A program made the position numbers and the translations under genes. A stretch of DNA of 64,000 bases from Megaleporinus macrocephalus (lineage: Eukaryota > Chordata > Actinopteri > Characiformes > Anostomidae), in the NCBI GenBank assembly GCA_021613375.1, contig CM038716.1:10148766-10212765 (forward strand). The letters run 5' to 3'. The stretch's first letter is position 1, and every line of letters starts with the position of its first letter. The notes below the pieces were generated by a model. It was given only the letters and a program-made list of their open reading frames with translations, ran no database searches and was not told the origin of the DNA. Shown piece after piece: positions 22,070 to 35,799 of this stretch.

Positions 22070-23360
22070 TCAGTGCAGCAAACTCACTCCAGAAGTTCAG
22101 TGAGGATCTCTGAATGATCCAATGTTGACCTAAATGACTGATGATGATAAATAGAATCCATCTGTGTGGAATCAGATCTCCGTATGAAAGCATCTGCTCT
22201 GTGATCATCTCAGAGTTCTGTTTAAAGGCACCTCCGAGATACTGTTGTGGAGAAGTTTAAAGCTGGATTTGGATACAAAAAGATTTTCCAAGCTTTAAAC
22301 ACCTGAAGGAGCACCGTGCAAGCAATCATATTGAAATGGAAGGAGTATCAGACCACTGCAAATCTACCAAGACCCGGCCGTCCCTATAAACTTTCAGCTC
22401 AAACAAGCAGAAGACTGATCAGAGATGCAGCCAAGAGGCCCATGATCACTCTGGATGAACTGCAGAGATCTACAGCTGAGGTGGAGAATCTGTCCATAGA
22501 ACAACAATCAGTCATACACTGCACAGATCTGGTCTTTATGGAAGAGTGGCTAGAAGAAAGCCGTTTCTCAAAGATATCCATAAAAAGTCTCGTTTAAAGT
22601 TTACCACAAGCCACCTGAGACACACCAAACATGTGGAAGAAGGTGCTCTGGTCAGATGAAACCAAAATCCAACTTTTTGACCACAATGCAGCTCATCACC
22701 CTGAATACACCATCTCCACTGTCAAACATGGTGGTGGCAGCATCATGGTTTGGGCTGCTTTTCTTCAGCAGGGACGGAGAAGATGGTTAAAATTGATGGA
22801 AAGATGGATGGAGACAAATACAGGACCATTCTGGAAGAAATCCTGTTGGAGTCTGCAGAAGACCTGACACTGGGACGGAGATTTATCTTCTAACAAGACA
22901 ATGATCCAAAACATAAAGCAAAATCTACAATGGACTGGTTCACAAATAAACATATCCAGGTGTTAGAATGGCCAAGTCAAAGTCCAGACCTGAATCCAAA
23001 CGAGAATCTGTGGAAAGATCTGAAAACTGCTGTTCATAAACGCTCTCCATCCAACCTCACTGAGCTCCAGCTGTTTTGAAGGACCAATGGGCAAAAAACT
23101 CAGTCTCTTGATGTGAGACTTGCTGCTGTAATCGCAGCCAAAGGTGGCGCTACAAAGTATTAACAAATAACTTTGCACAGTTTTTTATTTCTAAAAAAAT
23201 TTAAAATATCCAATAAATTTCGTTCCACTTCACGATTGTGTCCCACTTGTTGTTGATTCTTTACAAAGAATAAAAATTTCGTGTCGTTATGTTTGAAGCC
23301 TGAAATGTTGAAAAAGTTTGAAATGTTCAAGGGGGCTGAATACTTTTGCAAGGCACTGTA
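22070..23360 (+). mobile_element. Tc1-like transposon, broken, spacer 2
   Basis: The right end carries the typical fish Tc1 terminus ATACTTTTGCAAGGCACTGTA; the left inverted repeat is missing. The transposase lacks its start codon and is split by stops and frameshifts. Recognisable parts: Pro-Arg-Pro-Gly-Arg-Pro (PRPGRP) in the paired-type DNA-binding part, WSDETKI (first Asp), QDNDPKHKA (second Asp, after a stop) and the region before the catalytic Glu (NPNENLW). Confidence 0.85.
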
Positions 23361-23831
23361 TGTAGTGTAGTAGCAGTCTGCAGTTTGGGGCGTGGCCAGA
23401 GAGTAATGTAACTTTATGTTTCAGAGTACTTTCTGACTAAAGTTAATATAAATGCTAGCTAAACCCAAACCCTCCTAGTCTGTTACCATGACAACACATT
23501 ATACTAAAGCTGTTTATTACAGTGTATATGGTCATCATTGTTATTCACTGCTCTCATCACTGACCTCACGTTTAAAGCTGGCGTAGCTACCTGACGCTCC
23601 AGTGAGGCGAGAGCTCGGGTCAGTGAAGCTGCTGACTGCAGGATATTTCTGAACAGGCATCTCAACACAAGCCTTAACACAGTGAAAGACCACCCAGACC
23701 ACCTAACAACCAGAGCCTGAATTGTGAAGACTGTAACAACACACTTTTAAAAGAATCGTTTTTTAAACAGTTTCTGTTTTTCTGTGGTTTAATTTTTGGG
23801 TGGGACTAATCTACCTGTTTCTGGCTGGACT
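23361..23831. other. Non-coding spacer after Tc1, spacer 2
   Basis: Shared with 42636-43023 (which lacks about 75 bp near 42841) and 58828-59297. Nothing recognised. Confidence 0.4.
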
Positions 23832-24130
23832 GTTCCTCACTACTGACTGGACACCTGACTGTACAGCATCACTTTATACTGATTGCTTGGTCAGTACTTG
23901 AATGTATCTCACTACTGACTGGAGACCTGACTGTACAGCATCGCTTTATACTGATTGCTTGGTCAGTGCTTGAATGTATCTCACTACTGACTGGACACCT
24001 GACTGTACAGCATCACTTTATACTGATTGCTTGATCAGCGCTTGAATGTATCTCACTACTGACTGGACACCTGACTGTACAGCATCACTTTATACTGATT
24101 GCTTGGTCAGTGCTTGAATGTATCTCACTA
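23832..24130. repeat. 72-bp minisatellite, spacer 2
   Basis: About four units with the core CTCACTACTGACTGGACACC and GTACAGCATCACTTTATACT. Confidence 0.88.
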
Positions 24131-24929
24131 CTGACTAGAGTGCTGATACTGTGGAGTCTCTTTATGATGACTGCAGAGTCAGTGCCAGGCTATTCCTCAC
24201 TACTGACTAGAGTTCTGATTCTGGGTCGTTGATTAATACAGATTGCTTGTACAATGTCAGGCTGTTCCTTAATTCTGGCTGAAGATCTGATGCTGGGCTG
24301 TTCCTTACTTCAGTCTGGCTGAAGATCTGATGCTGGGCTGTTCCTTTCTACTGACTACACAGCAGATTCTGGAGCATTCCATTAGATGTAGCATTGGTTG
24401 AAGGGCTGATGCTGGAGGGTTCCTCACTATCAGGGTATGGTCCACCACTGTTGGATTCATTCTCATAGACCTACATAGAACAAACACATCAATCATTGTA
24501 ACAAGTTTACAATACAACATTGCCTGTTTTAAACTTTGAAACTCTGTTATTATGCTTGCCAGGTTCTCTACTACCTACTGGTCCCTGGATACACGGTCCA
24601 GCTCCACACTAGATACAGCATCACGTCCAGTATTTCTATTAGTTTCTGTATATACTAAACCAAAAAACAAAAATATCACTATGTGGTGGTCCTGTGGGGG
24701 TCCTGACCAATAAAGAACAGATAAAAGATAAACAATGTATTCAGAGAATCAGATGAACTACATTCTGGAGGTGGAGCTCCTATATGGTCAGTGGAGCTGA
24801 TGAAGCAGGCAATGTGTGTAGATACAAGGAGGTGGTATTAATGTTATGGCTGATCAGTGTACAAAACAAAATACGCTTGTAGCTCAAAAACAAAAGAAAA
24901 TAAGCTGCACCTCGTCTCCTCTCTGGGTC
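24131..24929. other. Non-coding spacer before the DDE relic, spacer 2
   Basis: Shared with 43976-44764 and 59461-60249. Contains short repeated phrases (gatctgatgctgggctgttcc). A minus-strand frame of about 70 codons recurs in all three spacers without a recognisable motif. Confidence 0.4.
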
Positions 24930-25925
24930 TGACCTCTACACCTCATCAGCATCACAGAGAATGTCCTGTATGGCCAGACAGCTAGAGACGAAGCATCTGG
25001 AGTGACTTATCCAGCTCTGGCAAGCTTCCTCATCAACGTCCCCACAAGCTTCCTCTATCGCATGGAGAAGAGGTACGTGCTGGGGACATATGGTGGGAAC
25101 ATAGACCCTCCACCTCCATGTTTAAGAACTCCTCAATAGGATAGTGGAACAGAGAGTCTGGCGGCAGGTGAACAACAAACTGTGGATGCTCAGTGAACCA
25201 GTTCAGTACTTGAGTAACCCGGTGAGAACTTACTTTGTACCAGACGACACCAAACCCGGACAGCTCTGGTTCCACTGGTGAAGAGAAGGAGTGTGTTGGG
25301 TAGTGTGTTGAGGAAGGTGATGAGGTGGTCAGTGTTGTAGGGACCAAGAGTGGCATCAGGATGAACAACACCATTCTGGCTAATGGCTGCACACGTTGAT
25401 TGATGTTGCCCCCCTGCTGCCCAGGGACACAGACAATGGCTCAAAGTTCCAGGATGTTCCTTCATCTGCAGCTTCATCAAAGTACAGGAGCTTGTGTTCC
25501 ACTGCAGCAACATCACCACCAACTCCATCACTCTCTGAAACCCACCAGTCCAGTATTGTATGAAAGTATGAGACAGACATTCAGTACTCAGTGTTGTGTT
25601 TCCACAGGACAGTGGATTACAGGACCAGTGAGAGGACAGCACAGCGTACTAGCACATATTCATACTGCAGCTGCTTCACTCCGTCAGAGCTGTGCTGAAA
25701 CAGAACCCTGTAGATCTGCTTCATGTGGTCTGGATGTGTTTTCAGGAGACCACCCAGCTCAGATAAGCTCACTGAGTGGATGTAGCTGAGTGTGGTGTTG
25801 TGGGTAATGATGTTCTGCTGTTGTAGTCGTGGTGAATGTGTGCTATTGTGGGCTCTGATCGTGTTAATGGTGGTCTCTTGCTGCTCTGGGGTGAACAGAC
25901 GTCTTCTTCCTCCAGTGAAGGTGGT
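24930..25925 (-). pseudogene. DDE transposase relic (IS630/Tc1-mariner type), spacer 2
   Basis: Minus-strand fragments in several frames: N-terminal RLFTPEQQETTINTIRAHN near 25900, then LLYFDEA, then CAAISQNGVVHPDATLGPYN and TDHLITFLNTL, VVWYKVSSHRVTQVLNWF, and PIEEF near 25120. This order matches a DDE transposase widespread in fish genomes. Stops and frameshifts make it inactive. Confidence 0.65.
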
Positions 25926-26419
25926 CTAGCAGCTCTGCAGAAACATGATGTGAGGGGTTTGTAATGAAACGTGACTGTAAGTGGCTGTAAGTACTGATTC
26001 TACACTGCAGTAGTACAGTGGTGGACACAGTTCAGCTGTGGGAGTTCAGTAGTAGGTCTACTCGCTTCTTCTCATCTCCAAACGTCTGGATGATGTTTGC
26101 TGCAGTGTAGCAGCTCAAATTAGGCTGGACCGTCTGCCCAGCCCCCCGACAACTCAACCCATGCTTCATAACATGGTCAACCAAAGTGGTCGGATCTCAT
26201 CAGTGATGGTTGCTGTGGCTCTTCCTCCTCTCCGTCCTCTTCGTCCAGCATCAGCCTCCATTGTTGTGCCAACCAAGATGTGGAACCTGTATTTTCTTTA
26301 TGGAGCTCAGGTGCTGATTTCTAAAGTTCAGCCAGACGTGTGTTCACCTGTGAGCGCTGGGTTCAGGTAACTGGTACATGGGTGTGTGATGTACATGCCA
26401 GTGTTCTCCAATAGAAACA
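25926..26419. other. Non-coding spacer between DDE relic and 37-bp repeats, spacer 2
   Basis: Shared with 45726-46219 and 60956-61449; its last ~110 bp also occur in spacer 1 (7553-7679). No gene recognised. Confidence 0.4.
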
Positions 26420-26665
26420 CAAGGTGTTCAGTGTTTAATGATGTATGTGATGTAGGAAGTGTGTTGAGTGTTTAATGATGTATGTGATTTAGGAAGTGTG
26501 TTGAGTGTTTAATGATGTATGTGATTTAGGAAGTGTGTTGAGTGTTTAATGATGTATGTGATGTAGGAAGTGTGTTGAGTGTTTAATGATGTATGTGATG
26601 TAGGAAGTGTGTTCAGTGTCTAGTGATGTATGTGATGTAGGAAGTGTGTTGAGTGTAAAAGTGTG
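26420..26665. repeat. 37-bp minisatellite, spacer 2
   Basis: About six units of the same repeat. Confidence 0.9.
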
Positions 26666-27033
26666 TTCAGAGTTGATAAATGAGTGTTAAGGTAGAGAAT
26701 GTACTTATGGTTTAGTGGACTAGGACAATGGAGAGACTACATGAGTTACTAATTACCATAATTGTGCTACAAGTATCAGTTTTGGGGGTCAGTGAGTGTA
26801 AAAGCTGTAAAAGTGTGTGGTTGATTATTAACTGCAGTAGATTCTAATAAAAGACTCGTATGACTGTAAAGCTGAAAACTTGTAAAACTGATTAACACTA
26901 AAAACACACTTTCTAAACTGGATCAGGTGGAGTTTAGAATCAGAACATATGTTCACACATAGATACATACAAACACAGATTAAACAATAATATATATTAA
27001 TATATACATCACTGCATAGTTACAGTTTCCAAA

Positions 27034-27424
27034 CACTGTATTACACTAATAAAGCCTGTAGACTCTCAGCAGATCATTCAGTAACATACCTGAACACTGT
27101 ATTACACTAATAAAGCCTGTAGACTCTCAGCAGATCATTCAGTAACATACCTGAACACTGTATTACACTAATAAAGCCTGTAGACTCTCAGCAGAACGTT
27201 CAGTAACATACCTGAACACTGTATTACACTAATAAAGCCTGTAGACTCTCAGCAGAACGTTCAGTAACATACCTGAACACTGTATTACACTAATAAAGCC
27301 TGTAGACTCTCAGCAGATCATTCAGTAACATACCTGAACACTGTATTACACTAATAAAGCCTGTAGACTCTCAGCAGAACGTTCAGTAACATACCTGAAC
27401 ACTGCATTACACTAATAAAGAATG
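27034..27424. repeat. 61-bp minisatellite, spacer 2
   Basis: About six units of the same repeat; several carry the 'cagaacgttcag' variant. Confidence 0.9.
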
Positions 27425-27474
27425 AAGAGTAGTAGGATATTTAAATTTTTTTTATTATTTTTATATTTGTTGAT

Positions 27475-27960
27475 GTCTGGGTTTGGGGAGCGAGGGTTGG
27501 GGTGAGTTGAAAAAGGTTGGGTTTGATTGTAGGGGGTTAAGGTTTATTGTAGGAGGTTTGGGTTGATTCAGGAGGTTGAGGTTGATTTAGGAGGTTGAGG
27601 TTGATTCAGGAGTTTGAGGTTGATTTAGGAGGTTGAGGTTGATTAAGGAGGTTGAGGTTGATTTAGGAAGTTGGGGTTGATTGTTGGAGGTAGGGTTTGA
27701 TTGTAGGAGGTAGGGTTTGATTGTTGAAGGTAGGGTTTGATTGTTGGAGGTAGGCTTTGATTGTTGGAGGTAGGGTTTGATTGTCGGAGGTAGGGTTTGA
27801 TTGTTGGAGGTAGGGTTTGATTGTAGGAAGTAGGGTTTGATTGTAAGAGGGTTGGGGTTTATTGTAGGAGGTAGGGTTTGATTGTTGGAGGTAGGGTTTG
27901 ATTGTTGGAGGTAGGATTTATTGTAGGAGGGTTGGGGTTTATTGTAGGAGGTTGGGGTTG
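27475..27960. repeat. 19/20-bp minisatellite overlapping E14 of copy 3
   Basis: Same repeat; the right ~100 bp is coding for copy 3 up to its stop at 27859. Confidence 0.88.
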
Positions 27961-30900
27961 TTCTTTATAGCCATCTGTTGTCATGCTGACACCAGTCCGG
28001 TCTCTTACGTCCTCGGCCTCCACCACGCCTCCCTCTTCCTCCAAAACCGCCTCTCTCCCTTTGTGGAGGAGCGAATCCATCATTATGGCTGGGGCCGTGA
28101 CTTCTCTCAGTGGCCTCCTCCTCCCACTGGTGTCTCGGCACCCTAGGTCGTCCCTGGTGCCGATGCGTCCACTGAACTTCGGACTGCTGCCTGGGTCGAT
28201 GATGGCAGTCAGTCCGTGGACGAGGAGGAGGCTGCACCCCAGGAGAGTCTCTGTGAGCTACAAATGCAGATACACTCATGTTAGTATCAGTGAGTAGTTA
28301 CTGTAGAAGAACTTTTGGGTTCCTGAAGAACGTTTTAATAGAAGCTTCTATGTAAAACAGATGTGTGAGCATGAAGAACCTTGTAGAAGCTCCACTACCA
28401 GTGAAAGTTTATCTCTAGAGTCATATATCCAACCCAAGATCTGGAGAAGTACCTTTTTTTGTAAGAGTGTATGTTCATGTAAACAGAATCTGAGATCTGT
28501 TTTCTTTACTCACCCCGAGATGACTGAGGTGGCTGACGTGGTGGAGGTGGCTGAGGACGTTGAGGCAGCTGACGTGGTTGACGCTGCTGACGTTGCTGAG
28601 GCACCTGAGGCGTCTGAGGTGGCTGACGCGGCTGACGCAGATGACGTGGCTGAGGTGGCTGGCACAGATGACGTGGCTGAAGCTGCTGAGGTGGCTGAGG
28701 TGGATGACGTGGCTGAGGCGGCTGAATTTTAAGTGCCGTCCTCTTCATTTCATCCATGGTGGACTCAGCCGAAGCTCCACCTTCCTCCACCTCCTCGGTC
28801 TGGTCTCGTGCTGTAACATGAAAGAAACATCAACAGCTGTCCAGATCCATCACTGTGGTTGGACCTGACTCTGGTGTTTGTGTTGCTCGCATACAAACTG
28901 GACTCAGAGTCACCTCGTAAAACGAGCCCGAGCAGAATCAGTATGAGTTCAGATGAATATTAATAACTAACTAATAAATCCTGATGAAACATTAGCATTT
29001 CTTTAGACATTCTCAGTTATTATGATGATCATCAAGCTACTAAGTTCTTCTACTCACCCAGACATCCACAATAATATGCCCTGGCGGAGTCCAGCAGAGG
29101 CGCCAGCACCTCCACAATGTCCCGGTAATCAGGCGCCGAGGACATCAAGCACAGGAAGTCGTGGACTGATTTAATAGAAATAAATATTAGCAGTTGTTCA
29201 GCTGAGTCTTCATCACAGAACCTAGTAAAGATGGTGATACTGATATTGAAGACTTGAGGATCAGCTGATCTGATGTTTCTACTTCTTAAGCTCTAAAGAT
29301 GATCAGCTCTTTCTACTCATATCAGTCTGAGACCACCAGCTGTTACCACATGGGCTCTATCTTTAGTTTCTGGTGCTCATTAGCTTTACTCACTGAGATG
29401 CTGATCCCTCCCGGTGACGAGCTCCTCCAGGATGCTATCCAGGGCCTGGGCGATGATGTCGGCCCTGGACTCGTTGTTGTTCACTAGTTCATTTAGAAAG
29501 AATGAATGAAAACAGGTTCATGTTAACATTAAACATGATTCCTACTTTTACCTGCATGTTATTATGATGACTCACCTGGAGGTTCTCCGTGCACCTTACG
29601 GAGGTACATCAGGGCGTTAGCAGCCAGCTGGACCAACAGCCCTGTCAGCATCTCATCCACTGGATTCACATTGATACACACTGTCAGTTCTCCAGCTGCA
29701 TCGTTTTCACTCTTCATATATTTGCACTGAGCGTTTCCGGTACTTACCGAGCTGTGTGTACAGCGTGTCCAGGTGAGGGCAGAAGATGTTATGCAGAGCC
29801 TCCACCTCTGCATCCACCCCCACCTGTACATCAGTTCCTGGTTCTGAAAGGATCAGCAGATGTTCAGTCATATTATGGTGGGTTCTGATCATCAAGTCAC
29901 ATCACCAAATGCTGCCTGACTGAGTTTGAGTGGTCATCATCAACTGATATAGTTCTATCTGCTGGAATGGACCAACGCCAGCCTAGTCTATTCTGCTGCC
30001 CTGGTGTCAGAGAAGGTTCTGAGTTCTGTTACTCACCCAGAGTCATGCTGGTGAATCCTCGGATGCTGTCCAGATGATGTGTTAACAGCACCCCGGCATC
30101 AGCAAACTCAGGAACCGTTCGCATCACCGCCAGCACCTTGTTAACTGATTCAATAGAAATAAACATCAGCAGATGTTCAGCTGCTACATCATCACAGAAC
30201 CTGGTGAAGATGCTGATCCTGATATTGAAGCACTGAGTATCAGCACATCTGATATTTACTGACCCAGCCAACATGTTCATGTGGACCGCACATCAGTTAA
30301 AGACGGGCTGCCGATTGGGTCCACTTGGGGTAACCTGGTAGGGGCCCCCATTGATTTGTCAATTGCCTTCATACGGGCCCTGTGTGTGTTTGTCAATGTG
30401 GACCAATAACTAGGGCCGATCCGGACTGCAAGATGGGCCCAAGTGAACAACCGACCATGTGAACAGTGCCATAACTGTGGGCCCCCAACAGTAGCCTAAG
30501 TGGGACTCACAACTGTAACCCAAACGGGGCAAAAACTTATAACCCAGTGGGGCTCCATGTATCACCAATCATAAAGCCCCTACAAGCCCACGTGAAACCC
30601 ATACAGGCCAGATAAGAACCATACGGGCCCCACATGGACATGTTGGCTGTGAAGTATTTAGTATCATCTTTAATATTTAGTGTTTATGTGCTTTACTCAC
30701 TCAGGTGCTGGTCAGGTGAGAATGTGAGTCTCTGCAGCAGCACAAGAACTACCTCGCAGGCGGCCTCGATCAGGGCGTTGGTGTTGTTCGCTGATGTTTG
30801 TAGAAGATATTCAGTGAGAGTGAGATGTTGAGAGATATTAAGATATTCATGTTTCTGCTTTTGTCTGAATGTAGTTTTTGTAGTGAGTTCTTCTTTTACT

Positions 30901-32663
30901 CACCCGGAGGGAACTTGAGGTTCTGCAGTTCAGATACCTGCATGTTCTCCAGCAGGTATCTGAATGCGTCTGCTGCAGAGATCACCCTGACGATGGTCAT
31001 CATCTTCTGGTCGTCTTTCACATTAATAAACACTGTCAGTCGTCCAGCCGTGTTATTTTCATACTTGATATATTTCCACAGGTCATTTCCGTTACTTACC
31101 GAAGGACTGGACAGGGTGATCTACCTGGGAGGACACTGGGGTCATAGGAGTCTCTACCCCCGTGTCCTCGACCTCATCCACGACCGGAGCTCCTGAGTCA
31201 GATTCTAAGAAGATCAGCAGATGTTCAGTAACGTTATGGTCAGTTCTGATGATCCTTGTCATGTCAGACAATAATGACATCACCAAATCTTAACTAGGGC
31301 CTGATGGAGTTCAGGTGGTCTTCATTAACTTCATTTATTACATCAACAGAACTGGACTGTGTGCTGGAGTGGACCACCAGCAGCCGGTTTGTTCTGGTAA
31401 TGTTCTCCAGTGCTGTATAATTCAGAGTTAGCATGATGCTAATAGTTTGTTCTGCTCACCCAGAGATGTGCTGGAGGTTGGAGGTTCCTCCAGCAGCGTT
31501 TCTCCTCTGGTCTCCTCCTCAGTGTGCTCACAGGTCTCGGATTCTGTTTGAACATCAATAAATATCAACATCTGTCCAGCTGGGTCATTATCACAATATC
31601 CAACGTTTAATTCTTTTACTCACCAAGATGCTGGTCCACCACTTCTCCTCCAGCAATCTCCCTCGGCAGGATCTCCAGGAGCTCACTGGTCCCAGGAGCT
31701 CTCTGTTCTCCTGCTTTAATATTCATATCATATATTCATGAATAATATCAGCAATTGTTCCATTAATGTAGAGATACAATGATGTTCATCATGATAACAG
31801 GTTCTCCTACTCACCCAGAGGGGTGCTAGAGGGTGGTCCAGCATCTTCAGACTGTAGCAGTTCAGGAGCCGTCTCGATATTGACGCCTATTTAATTTAGA
31901 ATTGAATCATTTAGACAGATTAGAGTTTATAATCAGTTCAATTCCTGTTTTAATTAAACATTAAATAATATTAATAAATAAAATACATTTACTACAACTA
32001 ACACAGAGTAACCTTAACATTAACCCTACACTTAACCCTACCTAACATTAACATTAACCCTACACTTAACCCTACCTAACATTAACATTAACCCTAAACT
32101 TACCACTACCTAACATTAACCCTAAACTTAACACTGCCTAACATTAACATTAATCCTACACTTAACCCTACCTAACATTAATATTAACCTTACACTTAAC
32201 CCTACCTAACATTAACATTAACCCTGCTCTGATTTGTCAGACACACTCTGTTCTGATTGGCCAACCACCAGAGTGCTTAAAATTGGTTAAGCCCCCCTAC
32301 ACTAAAGTAAAGTGTATCCAGCGCTGAACTCTGATTTATTCAGTACGTACTGAGAATCACTGACTTGTTCAGTAACTACTGTTAATTCTAGTGACGTCGA
32401 CTCATCTACTCACTCAGAAGCTGCTCAGTCTCTGTGCTGATGTCCACCGGCTCTGTCTCGGCTTCCTCCGTCAGCACAGTCACGCTCTCCTGTAGTGGAG
32501 TCTCCCTCTCCTCCTCTCTCCTAGAGAAACTCCACTCTCTCTCTCTCCTCCTCCTCTTTCCTTTCTCTTTCTTCTCAATATGTTCTCCTTCCTTTCTGTG
32601 CTCCTCCTCCTCCTCACTCTCTCTATCTCCTCCTCCACAACAGCAAAACTTTCTCCAGCTCAT
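27859..32663 (-). CDS. Tandem-array gene copy 3 (complete, 14 coding exons)
   Basis: Exons: E1 32414-32663, E2 31815-31886, E3 31624-31713, E4 31460-31543, E5 31100-31204, E6 30904-31014, E7 30701-30790, E8 30037-30144, E9 29748-29843, E10 29576-29659, E11 29394-29483, E12 29058-29165, E13 28514-28810, E14 27859-28250. The frame is open for 659 codons including the stop. Exons E2-E12 have the same lengths as in copy 2; E13 is 36 bases longer. Amino acid changes are scattered, for example REI instead of RDV in E3 and RAYYC instead of RTYYC in E12, and no change breaks the frame. Intron 1 is the shortest in the array because its minisatellite is only about 230 bp. It looks intact, but expression cannot be judged from sequence. 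Confidence 0.72.
30265..30649. mobile_element. MITE-like element in intron 7, copy 3
   Basis: Same element and site as in copy 1, full length (about 385 bp), both inverted repeats present. Confidence 0.7.
31998..32226. repeat. Telomere-like minisatellite in intron 1, copy 3
   Basis: Same repeat family, contracted to about 230 bp, which accounts for most of the shorter gene span of copy 3. Confidence 0.85.
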
Positions 32664-32745
32664 TTTTCCTCCTCTCTCCTTCGACGCTTCAGCACAGACT
32701 GATTTCACACTGAGACGCGCGGAACTCCGTACATCTTCACCTCTA

Positions 32746-32775
32746 TGACGTCACACGGCCTCTGTAGTGACATCA
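32746..32775 (-). promoter_or_regulatory. Paired CRE-like sites upstream of copy 3
   Basis: TGACGTCA at 32746-32753 and TGACATCA at 32768-32775, unchanged in spacing. Confidence 0.45.
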
Positions 32776-32964
32776 CAGCGGAATGTTGGACACTCTGTGG
32801 AGGTCTCTGTTGGTAAATGAATGTGAGGCTACAGTTAATGGGCTTCATGTAGTGAATCAGAGCGACGCTGCTGTGTTTACTCCTCACTTCTCAGATTTGA
32901 GCAGTTCATGTGAATCGGACTGACTATCAGACTCGCTGTAGCTTCATTTCATCACCTCACAGAA

Positions 32965-33618
32965 CAGGGGGGGCAATTCATTTTCCCATGGGGCCACATG
33001 AGGAACTGGAATGGTTTTAGAGGACCAGACTAATATACTTAACTCAGTTCTACCCAATACCTATATACTGTATACAGAATATATTATATCTGTTTATAAA
33101 AACAGTAAATGAAACTTTACAATGATTCAATGAAAATGTGGAGGACAGAATTCTATCAGTATTTAATGAACTTGTGATTGTTCAGTTTAGAAAACTTAGC
33201 ATCACATTCTCACATAAAATAGCAAGTTTTTCAAAGAGCAGCATCACTTTAACTTAATAAAAACAGTAAATGAAACATTACAATAATGCAATGAAAATGT
33301 GGAGAACAGAATTGTAGCACAATTTAACAAACATTTCTAAACACAGTTTTGAAAATGAGCATCTTCTGCAGCATTTAAAACAACTAGCATCACAACTTTA
33401 CACACAAACATCTAGTTTTTCAAAAACCAGCATCACATTAACTTCATACACAAACGTTCAATGAGAGAAATCTAGCCTGGACTGGAACAAGTGCACTGAA
33501 GTCAGGTTGAATATCTGAGGTGGGTGTGAGAAGAACAGCACACGAGTGATCATCACTGAGAGAGGATCTGTATCTGGACCTGTTCAACTTCATCACTGAG
33601 AATGTTTGTTCACATAGT
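32965..33618 (-). mobile_element. hAT transposon remnant, spacer 3
   Basis: Same as spacer 1, including the coding remnant from about 33444 to 33618 with the CEQTFSVMK region. Followed by the stub of the TA-flanked element and then the endogenous retrovirus. Confidence 0.65.
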
Positions 33619-33636
33619 TACACTGTTAATCCCTGT

Positions 33637-34080
33637 TTTAACTTCGTCTTTTGCCGTCAGAATGAAGAGGGAGACCAGACAGAGTTTCAAGCTTGTTTAA
33701 TTGCGGTACCGTTTTAGCCCTGATCAGGAGCTGTTCAGGATCTGGTCTGATCTGAACTGGTCTGTGTATGGTGTCTTATAGGGGCCGGCCTTCTATTGCC
33801 CTCGGGTCACATGGGATTCTCCTGGCCATGTCGTAAACTCTTGCGGTTCGGGGCCGTCTCTGGGCCAGCTGTTATCTCCTGGTGGAGGGGCTCTTGAGCC
33901 CTGGCGTGTCTAAAGATAACATCATAAAGGCTATCCCACTGTCGGGAACAATAAAATCAGGATGTTCACGTATTCTTCTGGCCACCTGTCTTCAACAACC
34001 GCCATAGTGTGTTTTTTCCAAAATATAATACAAACAAGATTGATACAAGCTAAAAGTTCTATAAAGAAAAAGATACAACA
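33637..34080 (-). repeat. 3' LTR of the endogenous retrovirus
   Basis: About 444 bp, lacking the 35-bp block of the other LTR. Its terminal dinucleotide is changed (TT instead of TG on the plus strand). Confidence 0.8.
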
Positions 34081-34094
34081 ACTCCTCCCCTTTT
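34081..34094 (-). other. Polypurine tract of the endogenous retrovirus
   Basis: Minus strand AAAAGGGGAGGAGT directly before the 3' LTR, the expected plus-strand primer. Confidence 0.8.
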
Positions 34095-34199
34095 GTACGT
34101 GAAATGAAAGTAGAAACGAGAAAAACAAACAACAATAAGGAAAAAAAAGAAAATAACCTACTAATCTAGTTACAAAGCAGAACACACAAACATGCATTC

Positions 34200-35781
34200 A
34201 CTGGAATACTTGACAATTGTTCATGTTCCTGTGGTGAACAGGTTGCAGTAAATGTAATTTATTGTTGCTGTTGTTTGCATGGTTTGTAATGTGGCTGATT
34301 CTGTTTCAATACATACCTTGTGACAATATCAGTATCACTCCGCAGCAAAACATCCTCATGTGCTAAACCTAAAGGCTAAGAAATTCAGGTTTGTTTCATC
34401 TATATGGTTAAGACGGCCTCCCAAATCCTCCATTATTAAGATATTTACCTTTAGCTTTAGTCGGATCCATTGCATCAAAACAACATTTAGGCCCCATAAG
34501 TTTTAACTTCATGGGCTAGAACTCTTATTTGATCCCAAGCTATCATTATGCCATAATTTGGAATAAGTTCTCCTAAGAACTACTCCAAACGTTTGGCTAC
34601 AAGTGAAATACCTAATTCAAGGATTTGGATCACTGCCTAACATTAGTGCACTAAGAGACTGGTTGAAACCTTTTGTCGACGAGTGAACTTAAAATTTAAT
34701 TGGACATGGAATTTCATTGACCACGAATGGGAGGGTAGCATCTATGTCCAAAGCTGGGCAATCAATGATACTAATTTGGGAGTTATTGTTTGATTAGTAT
34801 TTAAAATGTGACTGAAGACTATTGGTTGAACTTAGTTTGGTGGCATAAGAATTATGGTACCTTTCTGAGAAATTTAGCATTTAAAGATAATGAATATTTG
34901 GTATTGGCGAATGCCTCACTAATTTTGTACCATGTATAATCTTGGGTTTGACAATTTACAGGACTGCATGTCTTTGGGACATCTAAAGAAATGTCATCAT
35001 TAATTGTATTTGCAGTTCAGTGCATAAGAACAACATGACTTTCTGAACTGACATTACTGGCTGATCGTACTTCAGTAAGTGGTTGAGGTCTCATCGCTGG
35101 TAGTATGTAAACTAACGTACAGCGATTGTTAAATCTGGCTGGCAGTTCACTTAATGCACTACTTCTGCATAACCTGTAGGTTCCTGTGAGCGCAGGAATG
35201 CGACAAAACGTATTAACGTCTAGACAGTTTATCCAAAGACCATGACTATGAAGACCATCAGTTATTGTTTCAGTCACGACGACTGGTGGTTGATTTTGGT
35301 AAGTGTTGCTCATTTGTTTGAGTTGTACCACAAACCCACATAATGTTTTTGGTATCTTCTAGAAATGGTGACGTATTAGAATGATTTCCTACACACCAAG
35401 GAAACCTGAATGGTGAACTGATATCAGTGATATTATGTGCTGGAGCATATAATTGATCACATTTTGACATACCTGGTGTACCTCACTGTGTGGTTTTAGG
35501 TTGTGTGATGTTGTGACATGAACTAATATGAAATGAAGGCATATCTGTATGTAACCAGGCACATGTATCACAATCGGACATAGCATGTGCAGTCCATGCT
35601 ATTCCTGCAGATACACTGACTGGATGAGGGACACAGACATTTTGTCCTGGAAATAACGTCCGGTTACATTGAATAATGTCTGCAATAAATTGTCGTTGCC
35701 CACATCAGTGATGGGCACAAAAACACAGGAAGTCCATGTTGCTAGTAGAGATAGCAATAGTTCCATGTTCCTTCTGGTCAT
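34200..35781 (-). pseudogene. Retroviral envelope remnant
   Basis: Starts at 35781 with a hydrophobic signal-like segment (LLLSLLATWTSCVF) and continues in fragments with N-glycosylation sites and spaced Cys (35270-35586, 35017-35331). Several stops and frame changes make it non-functional. Assignment rests on position and composition. Confidence 0.5.
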
Positions 35782-35799
35782 CCTGCCTGGGTTCGGATT

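Noticed and set aside
26161..26370. 69-codon plus-strand frame near the 37-bp repeats (also 45970 and 61193)
   Set aside because: Short, no motif, lies in shared spacer next to a transposase relic and changes freely between units.
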